From positions 1 to 39,328 of the forward strand of contig DAHUYV010000038.1 of NCBI GenBank assembly GCA_027306885.1: a stretch of DNA of 39,328 nucleotides, read 5' to 3'. The position numbers and the translations under genes were made by a program. Of this stretch, positions 8,566 to 15,033 are shown in pieces (within the stretch, counting starts at the first letter, position 1; each line of letters starts with the position of its first letter). This stretch comes from Candidatus Dormiibacterota bacterium. GTDB taxonomy: Bacteria; Chloroflexota; Dormibacteria; Aeolococcales; Bog-877. The notes below the pieces were generated by a model, which made no database searches, had not been told where the DNA came from, and worked only from the letters and a program-made list of their open reading frames with translations.

Positions 8566-10454
8566 CCGGGCACCCAGATGTGCTGGAAGAAGTTGGAGGA
8601 GGCGATCGGCTGGCCGGTCCAGAGTGGGTAGAAGTAGGCAAAGCAGAGCACCACGGCGAGCACCACCGCTCCGCCCAGCGGGGCCAGGGAGAGACTTCCC
8701 AGGCGCGCCCGGTCCAGTTGCACCACCACCTGGGCCCGAAGCAGCCGCGAGCAGGCGTAGGCCAGCGCCAGGCAGACGAACGGCAGCGCCTCGATGTACT
8801 CGTAGAAGAACAGGATCCGCGAGGGCCAGGACCAGAGCAGCAGCCAGTCAAAGAGGAAGGCCAGCAGGATGAAGGCGGCCACCCGGTCCCGGCGCCGCAC
8901 CACGAGGAACAGGCACCAGACGAGAGCCAGCAGCCCCAGCCAGAGGATCGCCGGATTGCCCATGTCAGAGATCCAGGTGTAGTTGGAGACGGTCTGGCCG
9001 TTCACGGTGCTCACCCCGTTGCCGGAGTAGGTGGCGTAGAAGAGCACCGGGTGGGCTCCCACCGGCCAACTGTAGAAGGGCGAGGCGAAAGGGTGGGTGG
9101 CCTTGAGGGTGGCCTGATAGCTGAGGCTGCCAAGGCTGTTCCACTCCACGTCCGCGATCGACTGGACGGGGTTGAAACCAGTGGGAAGCCAGAAGTCAAC
9201 GCTGCCGATGTGGTACTCGCGCAGGGGCATGGCCACCGGCAGCTGACAGACCGAGGCCTTCTCGAACAGCCCGGTGCAGGTCGCGGTCGGCCCCTGGGTG
9301 TTGGCGAAGTTGACGTAGAGGGTGTGTGGGGTGGTCCAGTACCGGAAGAACGAGGCGTAGAAGAGGAAGAGGATCACGGCCCCGGCGGCCAGATAGTGCC
9401 AGGACCAGTTGAGATGACGGACCATGGTGCGGCGGGTCGCCTCCACGGGGTCGTCCGGCGCAGGGGGCAGCACCCAACGGGCGACCCCTCCCCTCCCCCA
9501 GCGCAGGCGGAGGCGGGGTCGCACCCACCGGGCCAGGAGCAGCACCACCATCAAAGCCACAGCCGGGACCATGTCGGCCTTGCAGGCCAGCCCCAGGCCC
9601 GAGGCCACCCCGGTGAGGTACAGAGTCCAGCGCCACTGGCCAGGCGTCCTGGCGTGCCAGTGGAGCAGGAACATCCAGTAGGCGAGCATCACGAAGAAGA
9701 CCGCGATCACGTCGATCACCCCGGTGCGCGACTCCACCAGCTCCAGCCCGTCGAGGCTGAGGAACAGACCGGCCAGGGTGGGAAACACTCGGGAACGTCG
9801 CCACAGGCGCCGTGCCATGAAGTAGATGACCCCGATCACCAGGCTGCCCAGGATCGCCGACATGATCCGCCAGCCCCAGGGGTCGAATCCCAGCCAACTG
9901 ATCCCTCCGGCGATGAGCAGCTTGGTCAGCGGGGGCTCGGGATCGAAGTAATCGATGCCCTTGAGGTCCTTCAGCGCGTCGACCGGGAAGTAGACCTCGT
10001 CGAAGACGTAGCCACAGGTGTTGCGCTCGCTGTTCCCCGGTCCGACCGGCGCCTGGGTGCAACCGGTGGAGTTGAAGGGATACCCCAATCCCCACGCCCC
10101 CACCCCCAGGACGTCGTGGGTGGGCGGGCGGTGCACCCCGGTCGGGGCCGCCACCGTTCCGGTGATCCCCACGTGCCCCTGGAGGAAGTCCAGGTAGATG
10201 GGACTGGCGAGGCGAACGGCGAGGGCCGCGGCCACCAGCACCCCGGCGATCACACAGTCCCAACCGTCGACGCCGGTAAGTGCCCTATGGCGGCGCAGGA
10301 GCAGCGAGAGGCCCCACACCGCCGCCGCCATGACCAGCGCCACCAGCGGATTCACCGGCCAGCGCAGCAACACCGCGACCAGCGCGAAGAGGACCGCCGC
10401 CCCCAGTGCGAATGGCCACTCCCGTCGCACCATGGGCCAGGGGGTCTCGGTCAC
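8556..10454 (-). CDS. dolichyl-phosphate-mannose--protein mannosyltransferase-like (PMT/GT39) membrane protein
   Basis: CGYVFDEVYFPVDALKDLKGIDYFDPEPPLTKLLIAGGISWLGFDPWGWRIMSAILG; SLDGLELVESRTGVIDVIAVFFVMLAYWMFLLHW; multipass. Confidence 0.8.
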   Translation of the reverse strand: MTETPWPMVRREWPFALGAAVLFALVAVLLRWPVNPLVALVMAAAVWGLSLLLRRHRALTGVDGWDCVIAGVLVAAALAVRLASPIYLDFLQGHVGITGTVAAPTGVHRPPTHDVLGVGAWGLGYPFNSTGCTQAPVGPGNSERNTCGYVFDEVYFPVDALKDLKGIDYFDPEPPLTKLLIAGGISWLGFDPWGWRIMSAILGSLVIGVIYFMARRLWRRSRVFPTLAGLFLSLDGLELVESRTGVIDVIAVFFVMLAYWMFLLHWHARTPGQWRWTLYLTGVASGLGLACKADMVPAVALMVVLLLARWVRPRLRLRWGRGGVARWVLPPAPDDPVEATRRTMVRHLNWSWHYLAAGAVILFLFYASFFRYWTTPHTLYVNFANTQGPTATCTGLFEKASVCQLPVAMPLREYHIGSVDFWLPTGFNPVQSIADVEWNSLGSLSYQATLKATHPFASPFYSWPVGAHPVLFYATYSGNGVSTVNGQTVSNYTWISDMGNPAILWLGLLALVWCLFLVVRRRDRVAAFILLAFLFDWLLLWSWPSRILFFYEYIEALPFVCLALAYACSRLLRAQVVVQLDRARLGSLSLAPLGGAVVLAVVLCFAYFYPLWTGQPIASSNFFQHIWVPGWY

Positions 10455-11044
10455 CTCCGGCGGGACGCTCGAGAAGCCGGAGCCGGCGGTCGACGGCGGA
10501 TTCGGGCGTGGAGGGCCTGGTCCAGCTCCTCCGCCCGGCGCACCAGGAGGATCAGGTCCTGGTCGAGCACGGTCCTACGGCCCAGCTGCCGCCCGATCTC
10601 CAGAAGCTGGTCCCGCTCCATCTCGACCCGGACGACGCACACCGGGCTGGAGCCGTACCGGCGCAGGTTGCCAGTGAGCAGCGGGCGGCGGGCGGGAGTG
10701 TCGAAGAAGGACCTGAGGGGCTGAACCCGACTCTGGCGGAGGAAGGAGTAAGGCACCTCGGTGAGCCGGAACCAACGGCGGATCACGAGGCCCTCCGGCC
10801 CCAGTTCGACGTAGTGCCAGCGCTGGCGCAGGTTCATGACCACCAGGAGGGCGACGAAGAGGAACATCACCAGCAGGAAGCTGGGATCGATGCCGTGGTG
10901 GCCGAAGAAGGTTATCCCCTCCCCGACCAGCATGACCAGGATCCCGTAGGCCAGGACCCACCAGCTCCGGCGCCAGAATTCGTACGAGGCGAGCACCCCG
11001 AACCGGACTCCGGTGGCCGCCGGTGCGGCGGACCGCGCGGTCAT
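10451..11044 (-). CDS. membrane-anchored PH-like (bPH) domain protein, hypothetical
   Basis: Two N-terminal hydrophobic segments then HYVELGPEGLVIRRWFRLTEVPYSFLRQSRVQPL. ATG 11044 overlaps mtnP stop (ATGA). Confidence 0.55.
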   Translation of the reverse strand: MTARSAAPAATGVRFGVLASYEFWRRSWWVLAYGILVMLVGEGITFFGHHGIDPSFLLVMFLFVALLVVMNLRQRWHYVELGPEGLVIRRWFRLTEVPYSFLRQSRVQPLRSFFDTPARRPLLTGNLRRYGSSPVCVVRVEMERDQLLEIGRQLGRRTVLDQDLILLVRRAEELDQALHARIRRRPPAPASRASRRR

Positions 11045-11847
11045 GAGGCCGACCTCGGGAAGGGCGTACTGCTGGAGAGGCACGCGCACGACCGCAGCTC
11101 GGGCAGCCCGGCGACCACCTCCGACAGAAGGGCCTTGACCCGGTCGATGTTCGCCGCGAACACCCGCAGCACCTCCTGATGGCTGACCGGCTTCACCTCC
11201 GGCGACCCTTCCAAGCCCGCGTCGTAGTCGGTCACCAGAGCCAGAGAGGCGTAGCACATTCCCAGCTCCCGGGCCAGCACCACCTCTGGGTAACCGGTCA
11301 TGCCCACGACCCCCCAGCCCTGCCGGGAGTAGGAGGTGGACTCCGCGCTGGTGTTGAACCGCGGCCCTTGGATGACCACCAGGGTCTGACCGCGGTGCAT
11401 CGCGAGGCCAGCAGCCCGGCCCCGGGCCTCGGCGAGGTCGCCCAGCTCTGGGCAGTAGGGATGGGCCGCCGCCAGGTGCTCCACCTGCGGGCCGTCCCAG
11501 AAGGTGTCGGCGCGGCCCCAGGTGCGGTCCACGAACTGGTCAGGGATGACGATGCTGCCCGGCGCCAGCTCGGCGCGCAGTGACCCCACCGCCGCCGGGC
11601 CCAGGACCCGGCTCACCCCCACCTGGCTCATCGCCTGCAGATTGGCTCGGAAGTTGATCTTGTGCGGGGGGATCGTGTGGCCCCTCCCGTGCCGGGGCAT
11701 GAAGGCCACCGGGCGGCCCCCGATCTCCCCGAGGAAGATGGCGTCGCTGGGAGGCCCGAAGGGGGTATCGAGCCGCACCTCCTCCGCCCCCTCGAGCAGC
11801 TCGTAGAGGCCGGAGCCACCAAAGATGCCCACGGGTTCTTGGGCCAT
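11041..11847 (-). CDS. mtnP: S-methyl-5'-thioadenosine phosphorylase family
   Basis: GIFGGSGLYELL, FMPRHGRGHTIPPHKINFRANLQAM, IQGPRFNTSAESTSYSRQGWGVVGMTGYPEVVLARELGMCYASLALVTDYDAG. Confidence 0.92.
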   Translation of the reverse strand: MAQEPVGIFGGSGLYELLEGAEEVRLDTPFGPPSDAIFLGEIGGRPVAFMPRHGRGHTIPPHKINFRANLQAMSQVGVSRVLGPAAVGSLRAELAPGSIVIPDQFVDRTWGRADTFWDGPQVEHLAAAHPYCPELGDLAEARGRAAGLAMHRGQTLVVIQGPRFNTSAESTSYSRQGWGVVGMTGYPEVVLARELGMCYASLALVTDYDAGLEGSPEVKPVSHQEVLRVFAANIDRVKALLSEVVAGLPELRSCACLSSSTPFPRSAS

Positions 11848-11894
11848 CAGCCAGCCTCTCCGGGGCGCGCGGCCCAGTTGCGGGATGGGAGCAT
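11847..11894 (-). CDS. candidate leaderless 15-aa upstream ORF (MLPSRNWAARPGEAG*) overlapping mtnP start (TGATG)
   Basis: ATG 11894 lies 7 nt after GATAAT (11902-11907); stop TGA 11849-11847 shares a base with mtnP ATG. Confidence 0.3.
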   Translation of the reverse strand: MLPSRNWAARPGEAG

Positions 11895-11901
11895 GGCGCC
11901 C

Positions 11902-11907
11902 ATTATC
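11902..11907 (-). promoter_or_regulatory. putative -10 element GATAAT upstream of mtnP
   Basis: One mismatch to TATAAT, 7 nt before ATG 11894; no clear -35. Confidence 0.35.
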
Positions 11908-11922
11908 GTCAGCCCCGCCGCC

Positions 11923-12684
11923 TCAGAACGGGTGGCTGGGACAGCGGGGATCCCGCTCGAAGCGGATCTCGCGCCAGCGCAGCGCGGCGCCGTCCAGATC
12001 CCAGAGGCGGCCGGCGGCCCCGACCACGGTCCCGCTCAGCGCCTCAACAGCAAGCAGCGCCTGAAGGGCGCCGACGACCCCCACCACTGGGCCCAACACC
12101 CCGGCGGTCTGGCAGCTCACGGCGCTGGCGGGAGGGGTCTTGAACAGGCAGCGATAGCAGGGTGAGCCGGGCAGCACGATCACCACCTGGCCGCGCATGG
12201 CAATCGCTCCCCCGATCACCGCCGAGTTGCCTGACCCGACCGCCCAGTCGTTGAGGCCGAACTTGGACCGGGGGTCGTCGGTGCACTCCAGGACCAGGTC
12301 GACGCCGGCCAGCGCCGAGGGGAGGTCGGAGGGACCGAGCCGGCGGACCTCGAAGCCGACGTCGGTGAGGGGGTTGAGCTGGCGCAGCCTACGGGCGAGC
12401 GCCAGCGCCTTGGGGGTTCCGAGGTCCGCCTCCCCGAAGGCGACCTGCCGGTGCAGGTTGTGGACCTCCACCAGATCCGGGTCGAAGAGCCGGATCGCCC
12501 CGACGCCGGCACCGGCCAGGTAGGGCGCGGCGGCGACACCCAGTCCCCCGCAGCCGATGAGCGCCACAGTTGCGGCCCGGAGGCGGAGCTGCTCCCCCTC
12601 CCCCATCTCAGGGAGGAGGAGCTGGCGGCTGTAGCGCTCCACCTCGGCAGCGGTGAGGGTCGCCGGCTGGACCCGCTCGCTCAC
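11923..12684 (-). CDS. ThiF/MoeB/HesA-family E1-like adenylyltransferase, no rhodanese domain
   Basis: RYSRQLLLPEMGEGEQLRLRAATVALIGCGGLGVAAAPYLAGAGVGAIRLFDPDLVEVHNLHRQVAF; LECTDDPRSKFGLNDWAV; CYRCLFKTPP...SCQTAGVLGPVVGVVGALQA. Start GTG 12684 overlaps upstream stop (GTGA). Confidence 0.9.
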   Translation of the reverse strand: MSERVQPATLTAAEVERYSRQLLLPEMGEGEQLRLRAATVALIGCGGLGVAAAPYLAGAGVGAIRLFDPDLVEVHNLHRQVAFGEADLGTPKALALARRLRQLNPLTDVGFEVRRLGPSDLPSALAGVDLVLECTDDPRSKFGLNDWAVGSGNSAVIGGAIAMRGQVVIVLPGSPCYRCLFKTPPASAVSCQTAGVLGPVVGVVGALQALLAVEALSGTVVGAAGRLWDLDGAALRWREIRFERDPRCPSHPF

Positions 12685-12977
12685 CACGCCACCGCTGCGG
12701 CGGAGTGCGCGAGCAGGTCCACGGCCCCCAGGTAGTCGGTCCGCTCCCAGCTCTCGCCACCCCCGGGCGACCCGAGGTGTGGTCCCAGCGCCACCACGAC
12801 CGGCGCTGCCTCCGCCCCCAGCCCAGGCAGGAGGTCGGCGATGCTCGACGCCGTCTCCCGCACCGCCTCCCCGGTCAGCACCACCGTGGTGAGCCGTCCC
12901 TGCCGGCAGGAAGAGGCCACCGCGGACCATGCTCTCGCATCGTCGCGGCGGGAGATGATGTGCACGTCCCGGGCCAT
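12681..12977 (-). CDS. small DsrH/TusB-like protein (tentative)
   Basis: 98 aa ending YLGAVDLLAHSAAAVAW, resembling the Y..FV.L..KH...MAW C-terminus of TusB as I recall it; sits between DsrE-like genes and ThiF. Confidence 0.5.
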   Translation of the reverse strand: MARDVHIISRRDDARAWSAVASSCRQGRLTTVVLTGEAVRETASSIADLLPGLGAEAAPVVVALGPHLGSPGGGESWERTDYLGAVDLLAHSAAAVAW

Positions 12978-12978
12978 C

Positions 12979-13335
12979 TCAGAGAACCATCCGGTGGCGG
13001 GCGCGCAGGAAGGCCGACTCGATCTCCACGTCCGACCAGGCCTCGACCCCCTCTCGCAGGTCGGCCCGGCTCCACCCGAGGCGGGTGAGGGAGTCCAGTC
13101 GAACCGCGACCCGGGCGTCCTCGTCGGAGAGAAGCGCCGCCAGCTCGGCGGGCATTTGGGACGCGATCGAGCTGGCGGAGACGGAAGCGGCGAGCCCGAG
13201 GCCCGCGGCGGACCCCTCCAGGATCAGCAGGGGACGGCAGTCGCCCAAGGTGAGCGCCAGGGCCAAACGCACCGCCAGGGCGGCTCCAGGGCCGGTCCGC
13301 TCACCCCTCGCGAGCACCACCACCTCCGGGCCCAT
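12979..13335 (-). CDS. small DsrF/TusC- or DsrE-like protein (tentative)
   Basis: 118 aa from ATG 13335 (ATGA overlap): MGPEVVVLARGERTGPGAALAVRLALALTLGDCRPLLILEGSAAGLGLA. Confidence 0.5.
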   Translation of the reverse strand: MGPEVVVLARGERTGPGAALAVRLALALTLGDCRPLLILEGSAAGLGLAASVSASSIASQMPAELAALLSDEDARVAVRLDSLTRLGWSRADLREGVEAWSDVEIESAFLRARHRMVL

Positions 13336-13673
13336 CAGGAGAACACCAGCACCTTGTCCGCCTCCTGGCACCAGATCGCGAGGTCCCGCAGGCTTCCCCG
13401 GGTGACCCCGGGATCCATCGGGTCGCCGCCACGGCGCCAGCGCCAGTCGGCATCGCAGACGACGGTCTCAGCGCCGGATTGGGCGATCGCCGATGCGCTC
13501 AGCACTCCATCTCCCACCAGGAACGCGCGGGTCTGGTGGCCACGAACGAGGGCGGCGCCGGTCAACCCCGCCACCGTGGCCACCGCCGACCCGCCGGGGG
13601 CCGCGGCCAGCACGAAGACCAACCGCCGGGACTCCCGGTCCCGAGGGAGATCAGCGGCACTTGAGATCGACAC
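13335..13673 (-). CDS. DsrE/TusD-like sulfurtransferase-family protein
   Basis: 112 aa: AFLVGDGVLSASAIAQSGAETVVCDADWRWRRGG...GSLRDLAIWCQEADKVLVF; Cys73 context resembles the C..A..RRG site of TusD/DsrE and the end resembles CDRVVxF. Confidence 0.6.
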   Translation of the reverse strand: MSISSAADLPRDRESRRLVFVLAAAPGGSAVATVAGLTGAALVRGHQTRAFLVGDGVLSASAIAQSGAETVVCDADWRWRRGGDPMDPGVTRGSLRDLAIWCQEADKVLVFS

Positions 13674-13679
13674 ACGGCC

Positions 13680-13685
13680 AGCCTA
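13680..13685 (-). promoter_or_regulatory. putative -10 element TAGGCT for the DsrE-like cassette
   Basis: TAGGCT, 6 nt, then GTG 13673: leaderless geometry. Confidence 0.4.
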
Positions 13686-13761
13686 AGGCATCGGCGCCAT
13701 CGGCCCGGCGGCCCGGGGGCAGGGTCGGTTACGCTCCGTCCGCGAATCTGGGACTACCCGG

Positions 13762-13844
13762 GCCGGGGTGGCGTAATGGCAGCCGCAGCGGTCTTAAAAA
13801 CTGCAGCCCGCAAGGGCGTGCGGGTTCGATTCCCGCCCCCGGCA
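13762..13844 (+). tRNA. tRNA-Leu (anticodon UAA)
   Basis: Acceptor GCCGGGG/CCCCGGC + A; D-stem GCG/CGC with GG in loop; anticodon arm GCGGT-CTTAAAA-ACTGC; class II variable arm GCCCGCAAGGGC; T arm GCGGG-TTCGATT-CCCGC; CCA not encoded. Confidence 0.95.
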
Positions 13845-13861
13845 CGGTACTGACCGAGCTG

Positions 13862-13879
13862 CGTCCCGGCACCGGGACG
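13862..13879. terminator. hairpin downstream of tRNA-Leu, no U-tract
   Basis: CGTCCCG-GCAC-CGGGACG, 7-bp perfect stem starting 18 nt after the tRNA. Confidence 0.35.
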
Positions 13880-13912
13880 GTGTCCGCCCGAGGGGCCCAG
13901 GGCGGGTCCGGG

Positions 13913-13918
13913 TAAACT
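13913..13918 (+). promoter_or_regulatory. putative -10 element TAAACT for the SprT-like gene
   Basis: TAAACT 11 nt upstream of GTG 13930; no SD visible. Confidence 0.35.
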
Positions 13919-13929
13919 CCGCCAAGAAC

Positions 13930-14472
13930 GTGAGGGGAGTTCAGTCCACGCCCGACTACGCCGCCAGCCAACGGGTGCTGGAGCTGCCCCACCCACCGCC
14001 GGCGGCCGCCGCGGTCCTGGTCTCGGCGCTGCTGGTCAGCGCCGGGGTGACCGAGCGGGAACGGCTGGGGACCGCCCTTCTCGAGGTGCTCAACTCGAGC
14101 TTCGGACTCCCGCCCTGCGGCCTCAAGGTGGCGGATCGGGCGCAGCTCCACTCCACCGACGGTTCCGGGCGCCTCGCCCAGGCCACCTACGGGTACTACC
14201 GCTGCCGGATCCCGGCGTCCGGCCCGCCCCAGCGCTGCGCCATCCGCATCTACCACCGGACCGCGGTCAAGGGGCAGGTGGTGTCCGCCAGCGCCTTCAC
14301 CAACACCCTCCTGCACGAGTGGGTTCATCACTTCGACTTCACGGCGATGCGCCTCCACCGCTCCTTGCACACCAAGGGCTTCTTCTCCCGCCTGCGCCAC
14401 CTGCGCTCGGAGCTGCCCGGATCTGCCGCCGAGATGGACCCCGAAGCGCCGGGGACCAGCCCGGCGCGATAG
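13930..14472 (+). CDS. SprT-like zinc metallopeptidase domain protein (putative)
   Basis: HExxH in NTLLHEWVHHFDFTAMRLHRSLHTKGFFSRLRHLRSEL. Confidence 0.65.
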   Translation: MRGVQSTPDYAASQRVLELPHPPPAAAAVLVSALLVSAGVTERERLGTALLEVLNSSFGLPPCGLKVADRAQLHSTDGSGRLAQATYGYYRCRIPASGPPQRCAIRIYHRTAVKGQVVSASAFTNTLLHEWVHHFDFTAMRLHRSLHTKGFFSRLRHLRSELPGSAAEMDPEAPGTSPAR

Positions 14473-14503
14473 CATCAACAGCGACAAGCCTCAAGGAGGA
14501 GTG

Positions 14504-14992
14504 ATGACGCACCCGAGCCCCCACCGCCCCACCCTGCTGCTGGGACTGGCGGCCGCCGCCGCCGCGATCCTGGTAGCCGCCTGTGGCACCGGCCCAATCC
14601 CGGGACAGAGCGCCAGTTCGTCCAACACCACCAGCTCCTCGAGCTCCTCCAGCTCATCCTCCGGGGGCTGCAGCGCGGCCACCGCCCAGACCGCGGTCAC
14701 CGTGGACGCCACCGACGCGCTCAAGTTCACCCCAGCGAGCGTCTGTCTCAAGGCCGGAGGGACCGTCACATGGAAGAACGTCGGGAACATCTTCCACACC
14801 ACCACCGATGAGGCCAGCCTGGCGGCCAACAGCTCCGACGCCGCGGTGCCCAGCGGGGCCAGCGGCTGGAACCAGTCGCTGAACGCGGGACAGTCCTTCT
14901 CCCTGAAGTTGACCGTGCCCGGCACCTACAAGTACTTCTGCATCCCTCATGAGAGCCTGGGCATGCTGGGGCAGATCACCGTCGTCTCATAG
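14504..14992 (+). CDS. cupredoxin (plastocyanin/azurin-like) lipoprotein
   Basis: Signal peptide with lipobox LVAAC; Ser-rich linker; copper-ligand pattern WKNVGNIFHTTT...YKYFCIPHESLGMLGQITVV; AAGGAGGA SD. Confidence 0.85.
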   Translation: MTHPSPHRPTLLLGLAAAAAAILVAACGTGPIPGQSASSSNTTSSSSSSSSSSGGCSAATAQTAVTVDATDALKFTPASVCLKAGGTVTWKNVGNIFHTTTDEASLAANSSDAAVPSGASGWNQSLNAGQSFSLKLTVPGTYKYFCIPHESLGMLGQITVVS

Positions 14993-15033
14993 GGTCGGGT
15001 GTCCCGCCGGGCACCCTGACCGGGGAGGGTCAC

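Noticed and set aside
6265-8631. 788-aa plus-strand ORF (MCPSITASGAPGSSPEYGPAGGDGG...)
   Set aside because: Antisense shadow of the membrane-protein gene; Gly/Pro/Arg/Gln-rich, low-complexity translation typical of the wrong frame in high-GC DNA, no domain motifs.
6647-8851. 734-aa minus-strand ORF
   Set aside because: Alternate frame of the 754-aa membrane protein; Arg/Pro-rich with no hydrophobic segments.
8580-10724. 714-aa plus-strand ORF
   Set aside because: Antisense shadow of the PMT-like gene with GC-frame composition.
14631-14668. Possible microsatellite in poly-Ser tract
   Set aside because: Mixed Ser codons, no perfect nucleotide unit repeated enough to suggest slippage.
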